A stretch of 43,656 nt of DNA from Prevotella sp. (GTDB lineage: Bacteria > Bacteroidota > Bacteroidia > Bacteroidales > Dysgonomonadaceae). A model generated the notes under the pieces. The model was not told the origin of the DNA. It made no database searches and saw nothing but the letters and a program-made list of their open reading frames with translations. The stretch is taken from the NCBI GenBank assembly GCA_031285905.1, contig JAITVH010000051.1, positions 1 to 43,656 of the forward strand, written 5' to 3'. This document shows positions 33,449-41,154 of the stretch, one piece after another. The stretch's first letter is position 1. Each line of letters starts with the position of its first letter. The translations under genes were made by a program, and so were the position numbers.

Positions 33449-34030
33449 TTATTCAATATGTATAAGTTTGTGTGTTTGCAGGCTGAGCCTCCATTCCGGA
33501 TGTTCCTTTATTAAGCCGACACAATATTCTATATTTTCCATATTCAGTTTGTCTGCATCGAATATCGGGCTCAGGAAGTAGCTATCAGCCTTGGGAAAGA
33601 TTGCAACATCAGGAACCTGATCCCCTGCCTTTATCAGCATCCTGATCTCATTAACGACCGGTATCCGTGTCTTAATCGTTTCGTAATCTTGTTTCGGACT
33701 ACAGGATATATAATCGATCAATGACGGAACCCGACGCGTGCCGTTTGTCTCTATAGCCTGCTTATATCCATGTTCTTTAAAAACAGCAAGGTGTTCGTCT
33801 CTCAACTGGATAGTGGGTTCCCCACCCGTCCAGATGATCCATTTGCATGGATACGCCTTTATTGTTTCCAGTATTTGCCAGACCGTCATTTCGTCCCCGT
33901 TGGCAAAGTCCGTGTCACAGAAGCTGCAAGCCAGATTGCACTTTGTCAGCCTGATAAAGATGGATGCCTCACCTACCCGCCCCCCTTCGCCCTGAAGCGA
34001 ATAGAAAATCTCATTCACTATCAGCTTCAT
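33449..34030 (-). CDS. queE: 7-carboxy-7-deazaguanine synthase
   Basis: A 193-residue radical SAM enzyme that contracts 6-carboxy-tetrahydropterin to 7-carboxy-7-deazaguanine in queuosine synthesis. The cluster motif is the C-x3-C-x2-C form in TKCNLACSFCDTD, preceded by FYSLQGEGGRVGEASIFIRL and followed by the GGEPTIQ loop. The short length fits the compact queE type. It overlaps queD by 20 nt upstream and abuts rnz downstream. Confidence 0.95.
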   Translation of the reverse strand: MKLIVNEIFYSLQGEGGRVGEASIFIRLTKCNLACSFCDTDFANGDEMTVWQILETIKAYPCKWIIWTGGEPTIQLRDEHLAVFKEHGYKQAIETNGTRRVPSLIDYISCSPKQDYETIKTRIPVVNEIRMLIKAGDQVPDVAIFPKADSYFLSPIFDADKLNMENIEYCVGLIKEHPEWRLSLQTHKLIHIE

Positions 34031-34373
34031 AGATAGCTGTTGTTTTAGGGGTTTCGGACACTTCTATTGCATAAAGCTCAGGGATATCTTTTTTGAATAC
34101 GTCGTACAGGTATTTTGCCATCATCTCGGCAGTCGGGTTGAATGGCAGGATATCATTCAGGTGTCTGTGATCGAGTTTATCGTCAATATATGCTTTCACA
34201 TTATCCAATGCCCTGTAATCCTTCACAAACCCTGTTTCATCCAGTTCCCTAGCCCTGAGATGAACAGTAACTATATAGTTATGACCATGCAGGCGCGAAC
34301 ACGGATGGCTCTCAGGTAGTCCGTGCAGTATATGTGATGCCGAAAATGAAAATTGCTTACTTATCTTATACAT
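34011..34373 (-). CDS. queD: 6-carboxy-5,6,7,8-tetrahydropterin synthase
   Basis: A 120-residue enzyme making the substrate of QueE from dihydroneopterin triphosphate. Zinc ligands are the first His in FSASHILHGL and the pair in CSRLHGHNYIV; the catalytic Cys precedes that motif. DKLDHRHLND and PTAEMMAKYL follow as usual. First gene of queD-queE-rnz. No preQ1 riboswitch is visible upstream; the repeat core starts about 20 nt before the ATG. Confidence 0.95.
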   Translation of the reverse strand: MYKISKQFSFSASHILHGLPESHPCSRLHGHNYIVTVHLRARELDETGFVKDYRALDNVKAYIDDKLDHRHLNDILPFNPTAEMMAKYLYDVFKKDIPELYAIEVSETPKTTAIYEADSE

Positions 34374-34389
34374 AATAACTTATACAAAA

Positions 34390-34460
34390 TTTTAACTAAA
34401 AAGTAACAGAAGCAACAGTTTTCAGCTATTAGCTGATAGCCGTTAGCTCTTAGCTTTTTA
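34390..34460 (+). repeat. Intergenic repeat copy upstream of queD and XRE unit
   Basis: The core AACTAAAAAGTAAC (34394-34407) and the AGCTATTAGCTGATAGCC palindrome continue into TTAGCTTTTTATTCC, matching 1-240 (inverted) and 10371-10440. Confidence 0.8.
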
Positions 34461-34483
34461 TTCCTTCCTCTTTGTGGCTTCGC

Positions 34484-34575
34484 TACCCCCTCCCCTCTCT
34501 CTTTGGAGAGGGTTGGGGTGAGGTAGTTTCTCATTTCTTTCCATTTTCAATTGTCAACTTTCAACTGATTAAAAC
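34484..34575. repeat. G/C hairpin repeat and TTTTCAACTTTCAA module
   Basis: CCCTCCCCTCTC and GGAGAGGGTTGGGGTGAGG form an imperfect hairpin of a kind common in Bacteroidota spacers. It is followed by TTTCCATTTTCAATTG, CAACTTTCAACTGA and CTATAGATAAAT. The last modules also follow each other at 10802-10845, so the order of parts is kept at two loci. Confidence 0.6.
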
Positions 34576-34693
34576 TATAGATAAATATCTAAAAATAAAA
34601 TACAGATTACAAAGAACAAATATACGCAAAAAGAAGATGAAACAGCATAAGGATATTATTAAAGGTCAGGAACTGTTCCTATATAAAATGAAA

Positions 34694-34726
34694 GAAAGCA
34701 GGTCGCCCTAGTAACAACCTGCTTTC
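34694..34726 (-). terminator. Hairpin terminator, minus strand
   Basis: GAAAGCAGGT and ACCTGCTTTC pair perfectly (34726-34717 with 34703-34694). On the minus strand it is followed by TTTCATTTTAT; on the plus strand there is no T-run, which points to a minus-strand transcript. Confidence 0.6.
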
Positions 34727-34869
34727 TAAAACCGGAATGAATCTTTCTCCGAGTGTTTGTATTTCAGTCCGGGAAATTGGTAGGCCTCGCCGCAAATACC
34801 ATTTTTGACGAGGCAGAATAAAGTAGTGTTGCCTGGTCGGATTCCCAATATAAAAGATTCTTCGTCTTT
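34694..34869 (-). ncRNA. Candidate structured RNA, or 3' remnant of a lost gene
   Basis: A minus-strand stretch ends at the terminator above. An 11-bp long-range helix closes it: GAAGAATCTTT (34863-34853) pairs with AAAGATTC-A-TTC (34746-34735) with one bulged A. Inside, AGGC at 34811-34814 can pair either in CGAGGC/GCCTCG (with 34784-34789) or in AGGCA/TGCCT (with 34830-34834), two exclusive hairpins. A near -7 box (TTCCTTTG, 34884-34877) lies just before the helix. Alternatively, one minus frame is open over the same stretch and reads SFILGIRPGNTTLF ... YQFPGLKYKHSEKD before a TAG at 34726, but it has no start codon, so it would be a gene remnant. Confidence 0.35.
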
Positions 34870-35008
34870 ATAGCTGCAAAGGAAAAGAAGAAGTCCCCTA
34901 TATTCTATTAATCGGGCTAATAAGATATTAAAAACCGTATTAATATTATTAATAACCTAATTGTTAAAATATTATGAGCTAAATAAAATATTAATCACAT
35001 TAAATTGC

Positions 35009-35016
35009 TATTTTTG
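35009..35016 (+). promoter_or_regulatory. -7 promoter box for the XRE unit (TATTTTTG)
   Basis: An exact TAnnTTTG match 24 nt before the ATG at 35040. The sequence before it is almost pure A/T with repeated ATTAAT/ATTAAT-like half-sites (34943-34956), a possible operator for the XRE protein. Confidence 0.55.
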
Positions 35017-35039
35017 CATAAAACGAATTATAATCAATT

Positions 35040-35441
35040 ATGGATACAGCAGTAAAAAAGACTAACCACGGGGCGAATGTCCGCCGTTGGAGAGATTGGC
35101 GCGATGTAAATCAGGACGTGTTAGCCGAAAGAATCGGAGTATCACAGGCTACATTATCCCTTTATGAAAAAAAGGAAACCTTAGAACCCGAAATTCTGGA
35201 TAAGATTGCTAAAGCGTTGGATATTCCGGTGGAAGCTATCACAGAGTTTGACCCGGGAACATATATAAATATCTATTCTGGCACATGGAAAGATAATGCT
35301 ATTACTAATCAATATACTTTTAATCCGATTGAAAAAATCGTTCAGTTATATGATGAAAAGATAGCTTTATATGAAAGGATGCTAAAAGAAAAAGATGAAG
35401 CGATTTCTTTGCTGCATGATGTGTTGAAGGATAGGAAGTAA
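35040..35441 (+). CDS. XRE-family regulator with coiled-coil tail
   Basis: A 133-residue protein. Residues about 10-70 form the helix-turn-helix: HGANVRRWRDWRDVNQD, then LAERIGVSQATLSLYEKKE. After a short linker, NPIEKIVQLYDEKIALYER begins a C-terminal coiled coil. The layout and key positions (HG-x-NV-x2-WR, S-Q-x-T-x-S, NP-[IL]-[ED]-K-[IV]) match the XRE protein at 9836, so they belong to one family. The stop lies 3 nt before the ATG of a membrane-protein gene, so the two form an operon. It most likely represses that operon; this is inference. Confidence 0.85.
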   Translation: MDTAVKKTNHGANVRRWRDWRDVNQDVLAERIGVSQATLSLYEKKETLEPEILDKIAKALDIPVEAITEFDPGTYINIYSGTWKDNAITNQYTFNPIEKIVQLYDEKIALYERMLKEKDEAISLLHDVLKDRK

Positions 35442-35444
35442 GAT

Positions 35445-36203
35445 ATGAGAAAATTCTTCTTTTACTATTTACCTGCGGTAGCTACTATAGTAGGTTTAGC
35501 TCTTACAATCTTTTTTTATTTTTTTCAAAAAGATTATGCACAGATTGAAGTAAAAAGTTTGGATAAGACACAACTTACACAAGTCCCAAATACAGAAGGT
35601 CTTTCTGTTCAATATATTTATCAGGATAGTATCGTAAATAATTTATGGAAAATAAGGTATGTAATTTCAAATACAGGTAATAAAACTATTATATCGACAG
35701 GAACTCTTAAAAATATTTTATTAGATAAATTATCTATTCATTTCAGGGATTCTGTAAAACTATTGTCCGTAGCTATTAATGATAAAAATTTTCCTGTTTC
35801 TATAGAAAATGAAAAATCTTGTGTTTACCTTGATTTTAAACAATGGAAGAAAAATGAGTTTATTGATATTATTGCTATAGTAGAAAATTTTGACAGTATT
35901 GGGCCATTTGTTTTTATTGATGAAAGAGATATAATAGATGCTAAAATAATCTTCTCAGAATACAAACCTGACGAAGTAAAGATCGATGCAAAACTGATAG
36001 AATATTTGCCAGGAGGAATGGCAAATATTCTTAAATGGATAATAATTTTTGTCATAATAATTTTTGATATAGCATTAATGTTTGCAATCTATAAGCAATA
36101 TAAAGAGGATCCAAATATAAATAAAGGAGTAAAAATTATAACATTCTTCACTTGGTTAATTGTCGCATTAATATTTTCATTACCTATTTTATGGATACTC
36201 TAA
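35445..36203 (+). CDS. Three-helix membrane protein paired with XRE regulator
   Basis: A 252-residue protein of no family I recognise. One membrane helix spans about 5-27, then comes a soluble beta-rich domain (28-190), then two helices at about 196-216 and 231-250. The basic N-terminus (MRK) and the basic loop between the last two helices (YKQYKEDPNINKGVK) put the soluble domain in the periplasm. Motifs in that domain include NLWKIRYVISNTGNKTI and FIDERDIIDAKIIFSEY. The gene is very AT-rich. It is co-transcribed with the XRE gene (3-nt gap), a plan typical of regulated toxic, stress or defence proteins, but no effector motif is visible. Confidence 0.7.
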   Translation: MRKFFFYYLPAVATIVGLALTIFFYFFQKDYAQIEVKSLDKTQLTQVPNTEGLSVQYIYQDSIVNNLWKIRYVISNTGNKTIISTGTLKNILLDKLSIHFRDSVKLLSVAINDKNFPVSIENEKSCVYLDFKQWKKNEFIDIIAIVENFDSIGPFVFIDERDIIDAKIIFSEYKPDEVKIDAKLIEYLPGGMANILKWIIIFVIIIFDIALMFAIYKQYKEDPNINKGVKIITFFTWLIVALIFSLPILWIL

Positions 36204-36257
36204 TTGCATTTAGGTATTCAGACCTTATTTGTATTTATCGTGCCTCATAAAAGCTTA

Positions 36258-36298
36258 AAAGAGCTGTAATTATTCGATTTATAGCTCTTTGTTTTTTA
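36258..36298 (+). terminator. Terminator of the XRE/membrane-protein unit
   Basis: AAAGAGCTGTAA (36258-36269) pairs with TTATAGCTCTTT (36279-36290) with one wobble, followed by GTTTTTT. Confidence 0.85.
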
Positions 36299-36404
36299 AC
36301 TCTGTATCCTTTCACTCCATACTCTTCCCAAACCACATCCTTGAATATTTAAACTTAATTTACGAACTTAGGCAATGCATTTCTAAACCACAAAAAAAGA
36401 ACCA

Positions 36405-36764
36405 ATGAATATAGAAGAACTACGCGAATATTGCCTTTCGCTCAAAAACGCGACTGAAGATATGCCCTTTAAGGATGAATATCTTATGTTTAGGGTATTC
36501 AACAAATGGTTTGCCGTGATTCCTCTACAAGTATCTGAGCTAAAAATATCCGTGAAATGCAATCCCGATAAAGCGATTGAGTTGCGCGAACAGTATACGA
36601 GTGTAGAAGCAGCCTGGCATTTCAACAAAAAATATTGGAACACCATCACTCCCAATCAGGATATGGATGATGAAACTGTAAAGTACTGGATCAGGCATTC
36701 AGTAGAAGAGGTAATTAAAAAACTACCAAAAGAACTGCGATCTACCTATTGGGAAAATGAATAA
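36405..36764 (+). CDS. MmcQ/YjbR family protein
   Basis: A 119-residue protein of the MmcQ/YjbR fold (a CyaY-like alpha/beta fold with supposed DNA binding). NIEELREYCLSLKNATEDMPF, FRVFNKWFAVIPL, ISVKCNPDKAIELREQY and AAWHFNKKYWNTI are the family landmarks in order, ending with the ELRSTYW tail. The biological role is not established. Monocistronic; the spacer before it carries no clear -7 box. Confidence 0.9.
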   Translation: MNIEELREYCLSLKNATEDMPFKDEYLMFRVFNKWFAVIPLQVSELKISVKCNPDKAIELREQYTSVEAAWHFNKKYWNTITPNQDMDDETVKYWIRHSVEEVIKKLPKELRSTYWENE

Positions 36765-36883
36765 TTCCCCCTATCCTTTAGTAGTATCATCCACAATACA
36801 GGAGACAAAACAAAAGCCGGATTATATACGTTCTATTAATGATGTAAAATATTTATATCTGTTTAATTTAAGTAAGAATATAG

Positions 36884-36891
36884 TATCTTTG
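36884..36891 (+). promoter_or_regulatory. -7 promoter box for sufB (TATCTTTG)
   Basis: An exact TAnnTTTG match 39 nt before the sufB ATG, with a TTTA at 36862-36865 (18 nt upstream) as a weak -33 element. Confidence 0.55.
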
Positions 36892-36930
36892 TGCCTCATA
36901 AAAGCTACCAGCTTGTAACATTAATTATTC

Positions 36931-38388
36931 ATGCAAGAAAATCAAGATAAAATTTTAGAAGATGTAACCTCCGGCGATTACAAATACGGATTTGTTACCG
37001 ATATCGAGACTGAGGTTATACCCGTAGGGCTCAATGAAGATGTCGTCCGGCTGATCTCGGCTAAAAAGAATGAACCGGAATGGCTGTTGGAATTCCGCCT
37101 GAAGGCTTACCGCTATTGGCTGACAATGGAGATGCCACATTGGGCGCACCTCGAAATTCCGAAAATAGACTATCAGGCTATCAGCTACTTTGCCGCACCC
37201 AAAAAGAAAGACGGGCCAAAGAGTCTGGATGAAGTCGATCCCGAACTACTGAAGACGTTTGACAAACTGGGCGTTCCTCTCCACGAAAGGGAAATACTGG
37301 CAGGTGTGCAGGGTATGGCTGTCGATGCGGTTGTGGACAGTGTTTCTGTAAAGACCACTTTCAAAGAGGTATTGTCGGAGAAAGGAATTATATTTTGCTC
37401 ATTCAGCGAGGCTGTACAGGAACATCCCGAACTGGTAAAAAAATATCTGGGGACAGTAGTACCCTACCGCGACAACTTCTATGCCACGCTCAACTCTGCC
37501 GTATTCAGCGACGGTTCGTTCGTATACATCCCCAAAGGGGTACGTTGCCCGATGGAATTATCCACTTATTTCCGTATCAATGCAGCCAATACGGGGCAGT
37601 TTGAGCGCACATTGATCGTTGCCGATGACAGTTCATATGTCAGCTATCTTGAAGGCTGTACTGCGCCTATGCGTGACGAAAACCAGTTGCATGCCGCCAT
37701 TGTGGAGATTATTGCACTGGATCATGCAGAGGTGAAATACTCTACAGTTCAAAACTGGTATCCCGGCGATAAGCAGGGTAAAGGAGGTATTTACAACTTT
37801 GTTACAAAACGGGGCATCTGCAAAGGAACCGGTTCCAAAATTTCATGGACACAGGTAGAAACAGGGTCGGCCATCACATGGAAATACCCGTCTTGCATTC
37901 TGGCAGGCGATAATTCTATTGGTGAGTTCTATTCTGTAGCAGTTACAAACAACTACCAGCAGGCAGACACCGGAACAAAAATGATACATATCGGGAAAAA
38001 TACCAAGAGCAGGATTGTATCGAAAGGCATCTCTGCCGGATTCAGCCAGAACTCATACCGTGGGCTGGTGAAAGTTTCGCCTAAGGCAGAAGGAGCCCGC
38101 AACCACTCGCAATGCGACAGCTTGTTGCTCGGAGATAAATGCGGCGCGCATACATTCCCATATTCTGATATCGCCAATCCTACTGCTATCATAGAGCATG
38201 AGGCCACTACTTCAAAGATCAGTGAAGATCAGATACTATATTGCAATCAAAGGGGTATAGGTACAGAAGAGGCTGTAGGCCTTATTGTAAACGGCTACGC
38301 AAAAGAAGTGATGCAAAACCTGCCGATGGAATTTGCTGTCGAAGCTCAAAAACTATTGCAGATAAGCCTCGAAGGCAGCGTGGGATAA
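36931..38388 (+). CDS. sufB: Fe-S cluster assembly scaffold SufB
   Basis: A 485-residue SufB, the scaffold on which iron-sulfur clusters are built with SufC and SufD. It shows [18 protein letters not shown] at the start, the long beta-helix with [20 protein letters not shown] and [20 protein letters not shown] (shown in part), and [21 protein letters not shown] near the C-terminus with conserved Cys. It ends [11 protein letters not shown], typical of SufB rather than SufD. Unusually, no sufC, sufD or sufS follows: a terminator and a 250-nt spacer do. Confidence 0.96.
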   Translation: MQENQDKILEDVTSGDYKYGFVTDIETEVIPVGLNEDVVRLISAKKNEPEWLLEFRLKAYRYWLTMEMPHWAHLEIPKIDYQAISYFAAPKKKDGPKSLDEVDPELLKTFDKLGVPLHEREILAGVQGMAVDAVVDSVSVKTTFKEVLSEKGIIFCSFSEAVQEHPELVKKYLGTVVPYRDNFYATLNSAVFSDGSFVYIPKGVRCPMELSTYFRINAANTGQFERTLIVADDSSYVSYLEGCTAPMRDENQLHAAIVEIIALDHAEVKYSTVQNWYPGDKQGKGGIYNFVTKRGICKGTGSKISWTQVETGSAITWKYPSCILAGDNSIGEFYSVAVTNNYQQADTGTKMIHIGKNTKSRIVSKGISAGFSQNSYRGLVKVSPKAEGARNHSQCDSLLLGDKCGAHTFPYSDIANPTAIIEHEATTSKISEDQILYCNQRGIGTEEAVGLIVNGYAKEVMQNLPMEFAVEAQKLLQISLEGSVG

Positions 38389-38445
38389 CCGATCAGATGA
38401 TATAGTTAAACAAAACCAACCTTTAAATATATTACTTCAACCGAG

Positions 38446-38480
38446 AAAGGGCTTACAACAGTAAAATTGTAAGCCCTTTT
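38446..38480 (+). terminator. Terminator of sufB
   Basis: AAAGGGCTTACAA (38446-38458) pairs perfectly with TTGTAAGCCCTTT (38467-38479), followed by TTGC. It shows that sufB is monocistronic here. Confidence 0.85.
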
Positions 38481-38638
38481 GCTATAAAATAATTCTAATC
38501 TACTGAATAACTATTATCTGACAGCTTCCTTCCGGCATTTAATAATTGAGCCCTAATTTATAATAACTAAAATATCATTATTGTTCGGTCGTTAACAAAT
38601 TATCCTCTAAATTTGTTATTCTATTTAAACGACAACAT

Positions 38639-39217
38639 ATGGCAGATGAACTGAAAGAAATTGTCTATTCCAAAGACACGATCGAATTCGTAACAGTTGC
38701 GGTACAATATTGCGCTTTCCTCGAGAATTTTGAGGAAACCACAGAATCGGAATTAACGGACAAACTGACAAAATTACTTCCCTTACTCTATTTGAAGGCA
38801 TCCCTTGTTACCGAAACAGAGATGTATAATGAAGACGACGATCCCGAGATATCGGTTACTGAGGATACTTACAACTATATCTCATCCAAGCTATATAATG
38901 TATTCCTAAATAATGATATCTATTTGGAAGTATTCTTACAAGATATGAAATATAGCGAAACACCCATTTCAGCCAATATAAGTGAAGACCTCACAGATAT
39001 TTATCAGGATCTGAGAAACTTTGTCACCATATTTGAACGGGGAATCACCGAAAATATGAATGATGCGCTATATGTATGTATGGAAAACTTCAAAGCATAT
39101 TGGGGACAGAAGCTGGTAAATGTATTAAGAGCATTACATTCATTGAAATATGCGATAGAGGAAAATATCACTGACGATGAACTGCCGGACATAAACGAAA
39201 CAGACGAACTATGGTAA
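38639..39217 (+). CDS. DUF5063 domain protein
   Basis: A 192-residue acidic cytoplasmic helical protein. DTIEFVTVAVQYCAFLENFE at the start and FVTIFERGITENMNDALYVC near residue 130 fit DUF5063, found mostly in Bacteroidales. No catalytic motif is seen. It overlaps the following RNase D-like exonuclease gene by 7 nt, so the two are made together and may form a complex; its acidity might suit a protein partner role (inference). Confidence 0.85.
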   Translation: MADELKEIVYSKDTIEFVTVAVQYCAFLENFEETTESELTDKLTKLLPLLYLKASLVTETEMYNEDDDPEISVTEDTYNYISSKLYNVFLNNDIYLEVFLQDMKYSETPISANISEDLTDIYQDLRNFVTIFERGITENMNDALYVCMENFKAYWGQKLVNVLRALHSLKYAIEENITDDELPDINETDELW

Positions 39218-39810
39218 GTACAATCTCAAAAGAAGAATTATCTGTTCTGGGACAAGAAGTATTTACCGGCAGAATAATAGTAGTTCAAAGTATCAAAGAA
39301 GCAGAGAAAGCCTGCGATTATTTACAGGAATTCGATGCTATAGGGTTCGATACTGAGACTCGTCCGGCCTTCAAAAAAGGGGTGACTCACCAGATCGCAT
39401 TGATGCAGCTTTCTACTGAAGATACCTGCTTTCTGTTCAGGCTTAATATAATAGATATGCCCGATTGCCTGGTTGATCTATTGACCAATACGGAGATAAA
39501 AAAGATAGGACTGTCGTTAAAAGACGATTTTTCGGCAATACGTAAACGTTCTCCCATAACCCCGTCAAACTTCATTGACCTTCAGGTATTTGTCAGGGAA
39601 TATGGGATAGAAGACATAGGTCTGCAACGTGTCTATGGCATACTTTTTGGAAAAAGAATATCGAAAGGGCAACGCCTGTCAAACTGGGAAGCCGAAACAC
39701 TTTCCGATTCGCAGAAAATGTATGCCGCTATTGACGCATGGGCGTGCCTGAGGATATTTAATACATTAAAAAACAGAGAGAAGAACATCCCTAAATCCCC
39801 ATTGGGATAG
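39211..39810 (+). CDS. RNase D-like 3'-5' exonuclease (DEDDy)
   Basis: A 199-residue exonuclease domain. Exo I is AIGFDTETRP (Asp47, Glu49), Exo II lies around LSLKDDFSAI, and Exo III is MYAAIDAWACLRIF with the Tyr and Asp of the DEDDy class. It lacks the HRDC domains of full RNase D, so it is the single-domain type (exonuclease domain-containing 2-like). It should remove 3' nucleotides from RNA or DNA. It starts inside the DUF5063 gene (7-nt overlap). Confidence 0.9.
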   Translation: MVSTISKEELSVLGQEVFTGRIIVVQSIKEAEKACDYLQEFDAIGFDTETRPAFKKGVTHQIALMQLSTEDTCFLFRLNIIDMPDCLVDLLTNTEIKKIGLSLKDDFSAIRKRSPITPSNFIDLQVFVREYGIEDIGLQRVYGILFGKRISKGQRLSNWEAETLSDSQKMYAAIDAWACLRIFNTLKNREKNIPKSPLG

Positions 39811-39895
39811 GGCTGTTAAGTTCTCAATTGCCCTGTCTTTTAAGGGTACAGGTACTGTAAGAAAAAAGAAAAGAATAACAAAAGCCATAAAAGCC

Positions 39896-39921
39896 TCCCC
39901 TTGGGGAGGTTGGAGGGGCTA
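39896..39921. repeat. GC-rich hairpin repeat
   Basis: CCTCCCCTTGGGGAGG followed by TTGGAGGGGCT, a hairpin of the kind often repeated in Bacteroidota spacers and related to the one at 34484. It lies just before the cbpA gene and could act as a terminator or mRNA stabiliser. Confidence 0.6.
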
Positions 39922-39934
39922 AATCTTAATATAT

Positions 39935-40846
39935 ATGGCATTCATAGATTACTATAGCATATTGGGTGTATCGAAAACTGCCACTGCGGATGAAATCAAG
40001 AAAGCATACCGCAAACTGGCGCGCAAATACCATCCCGACATCAACCCGAATGACGAAGAAGCTAAAAAGAAATTTCAACAGGTAAACGAAGCCAATGAAG
40101 TCTTATCTGACTCCGAAAAAAGGAAAAAGTACGATGAATATGGTGAAAACTGGAAGCATGCCGAAGAATACGAAAAAGCTCGTCAGCAACAATCTCAAAA
40201 CGGAGGATTCGCTGATTTCGGCAACTATGGCGGCTTTGAGGGAGGTTCATATAGTTTCGGCGGCGATGATGAAGGCTTTTCCGATTTTTTTGAATCGCTT
40301 TTTGGCAATGCCCGATCGTCCCGTCGCAGTACTCGCGGTTTCAGAGGGCAGGACTACTCATCCGAATTATACCTCAATCTTCATGATGTATATGAAACCC
40401 ATAAACGAACCATTACAATAAACGATAAGAACCTGAGGATCACAATTCCTGCAGGAGCCAGCAATGGGCAGGTGATCAAGCTGGCAGGACAGGGAGGTCC
40501 CGGCTCTAACGGAGGTCCTAATGGAGATCTATACATTACCTTTGTAATAGCCGAAGATCCATCGTTCAAGCGTGTGGAAAACGACTTGTATACTACTGCC
40601 GAAATAAGCTTATATACTGCCGTTCTGGGCGGAGAAGAAACGATTGACACCTTTACTGGTAAAGTGAAGCTAAAGATTCCTGCCGGAACTCAAAACGGTA
40701 CAAAAGCCCGCCTTAAGGGAAAAGGATTCCCTGTTTACAAACAAGATGGAAAATTTGGGGATCTGATAATCACCTATTCGGTCAAGATCCCGACAAGCCT
40801 TACCGCCGAACAAAAGGAACTATTCGAAAAGCTGGCAAAATCTTAA
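39935..40846 (+). CDS. cbpA: CbpA-like J-domain co-chaperone
   Basis: A 303-residue DnaJ-type protein without the Cys-rich zinc domain. The J domain is residues 1-70 with HPD at 33-35. A Gly/Phe-rich segment follows (about 95-130: [20 protein letters not shown]). Two beta-sandwich substrate domains then run from about 145 ([52 protein letters not shown]). It delivers unfolded proteins to DnaK and stimulates its ATPase. The cbpM gene follows at 17 nt. Confidence 0.93.
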   Translation: MAFIDYYSILGVSKTATADEIKKAYRKLARKYHPDINPNDEEAKKKFQQVNEANEVLSDSEKRKKYDEYGENWKHAEEYEKARQQQSQNGGFADFGNYGGFEGGSYSFGGDDEGFSDFFESLFGNARSSRRSTRGFRGQDYSSELYLNLHDVYETHKRTITINDKNLRITIPAGASNGQVIKLAGQGGPGSNGGPNGDLYITFVIAEDPSFKRVENDLYTTAEISLYTAVLGGEETIDTFTGKVKLKIPAGTQNGTKARLKGKGFPVYKQDGKFGDLIITYSVKIPTSLTAEQKELFEKLAKS

Positions 40847-40863
40847 TTTAAAAGGTTGGAATT

Positions 40864-41151
40864 ATGAATACAGATTTGATAATTATACGTGAATACTGCA
40901 TCCAAAACCAGATAGAACCGGAATTGATTATACAACTCGAGAATGAAGGCTTAATTCGTATAAGTGAGGTAGATAACGAGCGATATATACATGTCTCTGA
41001 GCTGAAACATCTTGACCAGTATGTGAGATGGTACTACGATTTGTCTATCAACGTTGAAGGCATAGATGTTATCCAGAATTTACTGGATAAAATGGATGAG
41101 ATGCAAACAGAAATTCACAGGCTGAAAGAACGGCTGCGATTAATCGATTAG
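40864..41151 (+). CDS. cbpM: CbpM chaperone modulator
   Basis: A 95-residue MerR-like helical protein: IIREYCIQNQIEPELIIQLE, NEGLIRISEV, ERYIHVSELKHLDQYVRWYY, and a C-terminal helix (LDKMDEMQTEIHRLKERL). CbpM binds the J domain of CbpA and holds its activity in check. The position right after cbpA is the usual one. The beta-lactamase gene begins 3 nt after its stop. Confidence 0.92.
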   Translation: MNTDLIIIREYCIQNQIEPELIIQLENEGLIRISEVDNERYIHVSELKHLDQYVRWYYDLSINVEGIDVIQNLLDKMDEMQTEIHRLKERLRLID

Positions 41152-41154
41152 AAA

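Noticed and set aside
34637..34711. 24-codon open frame MKQHKDIIKGQELFLYKMKE...
   Set aside because: No promoter box precedes it, its end lies inside the minus-strand terminator hairpin, and no likeness was recognised.
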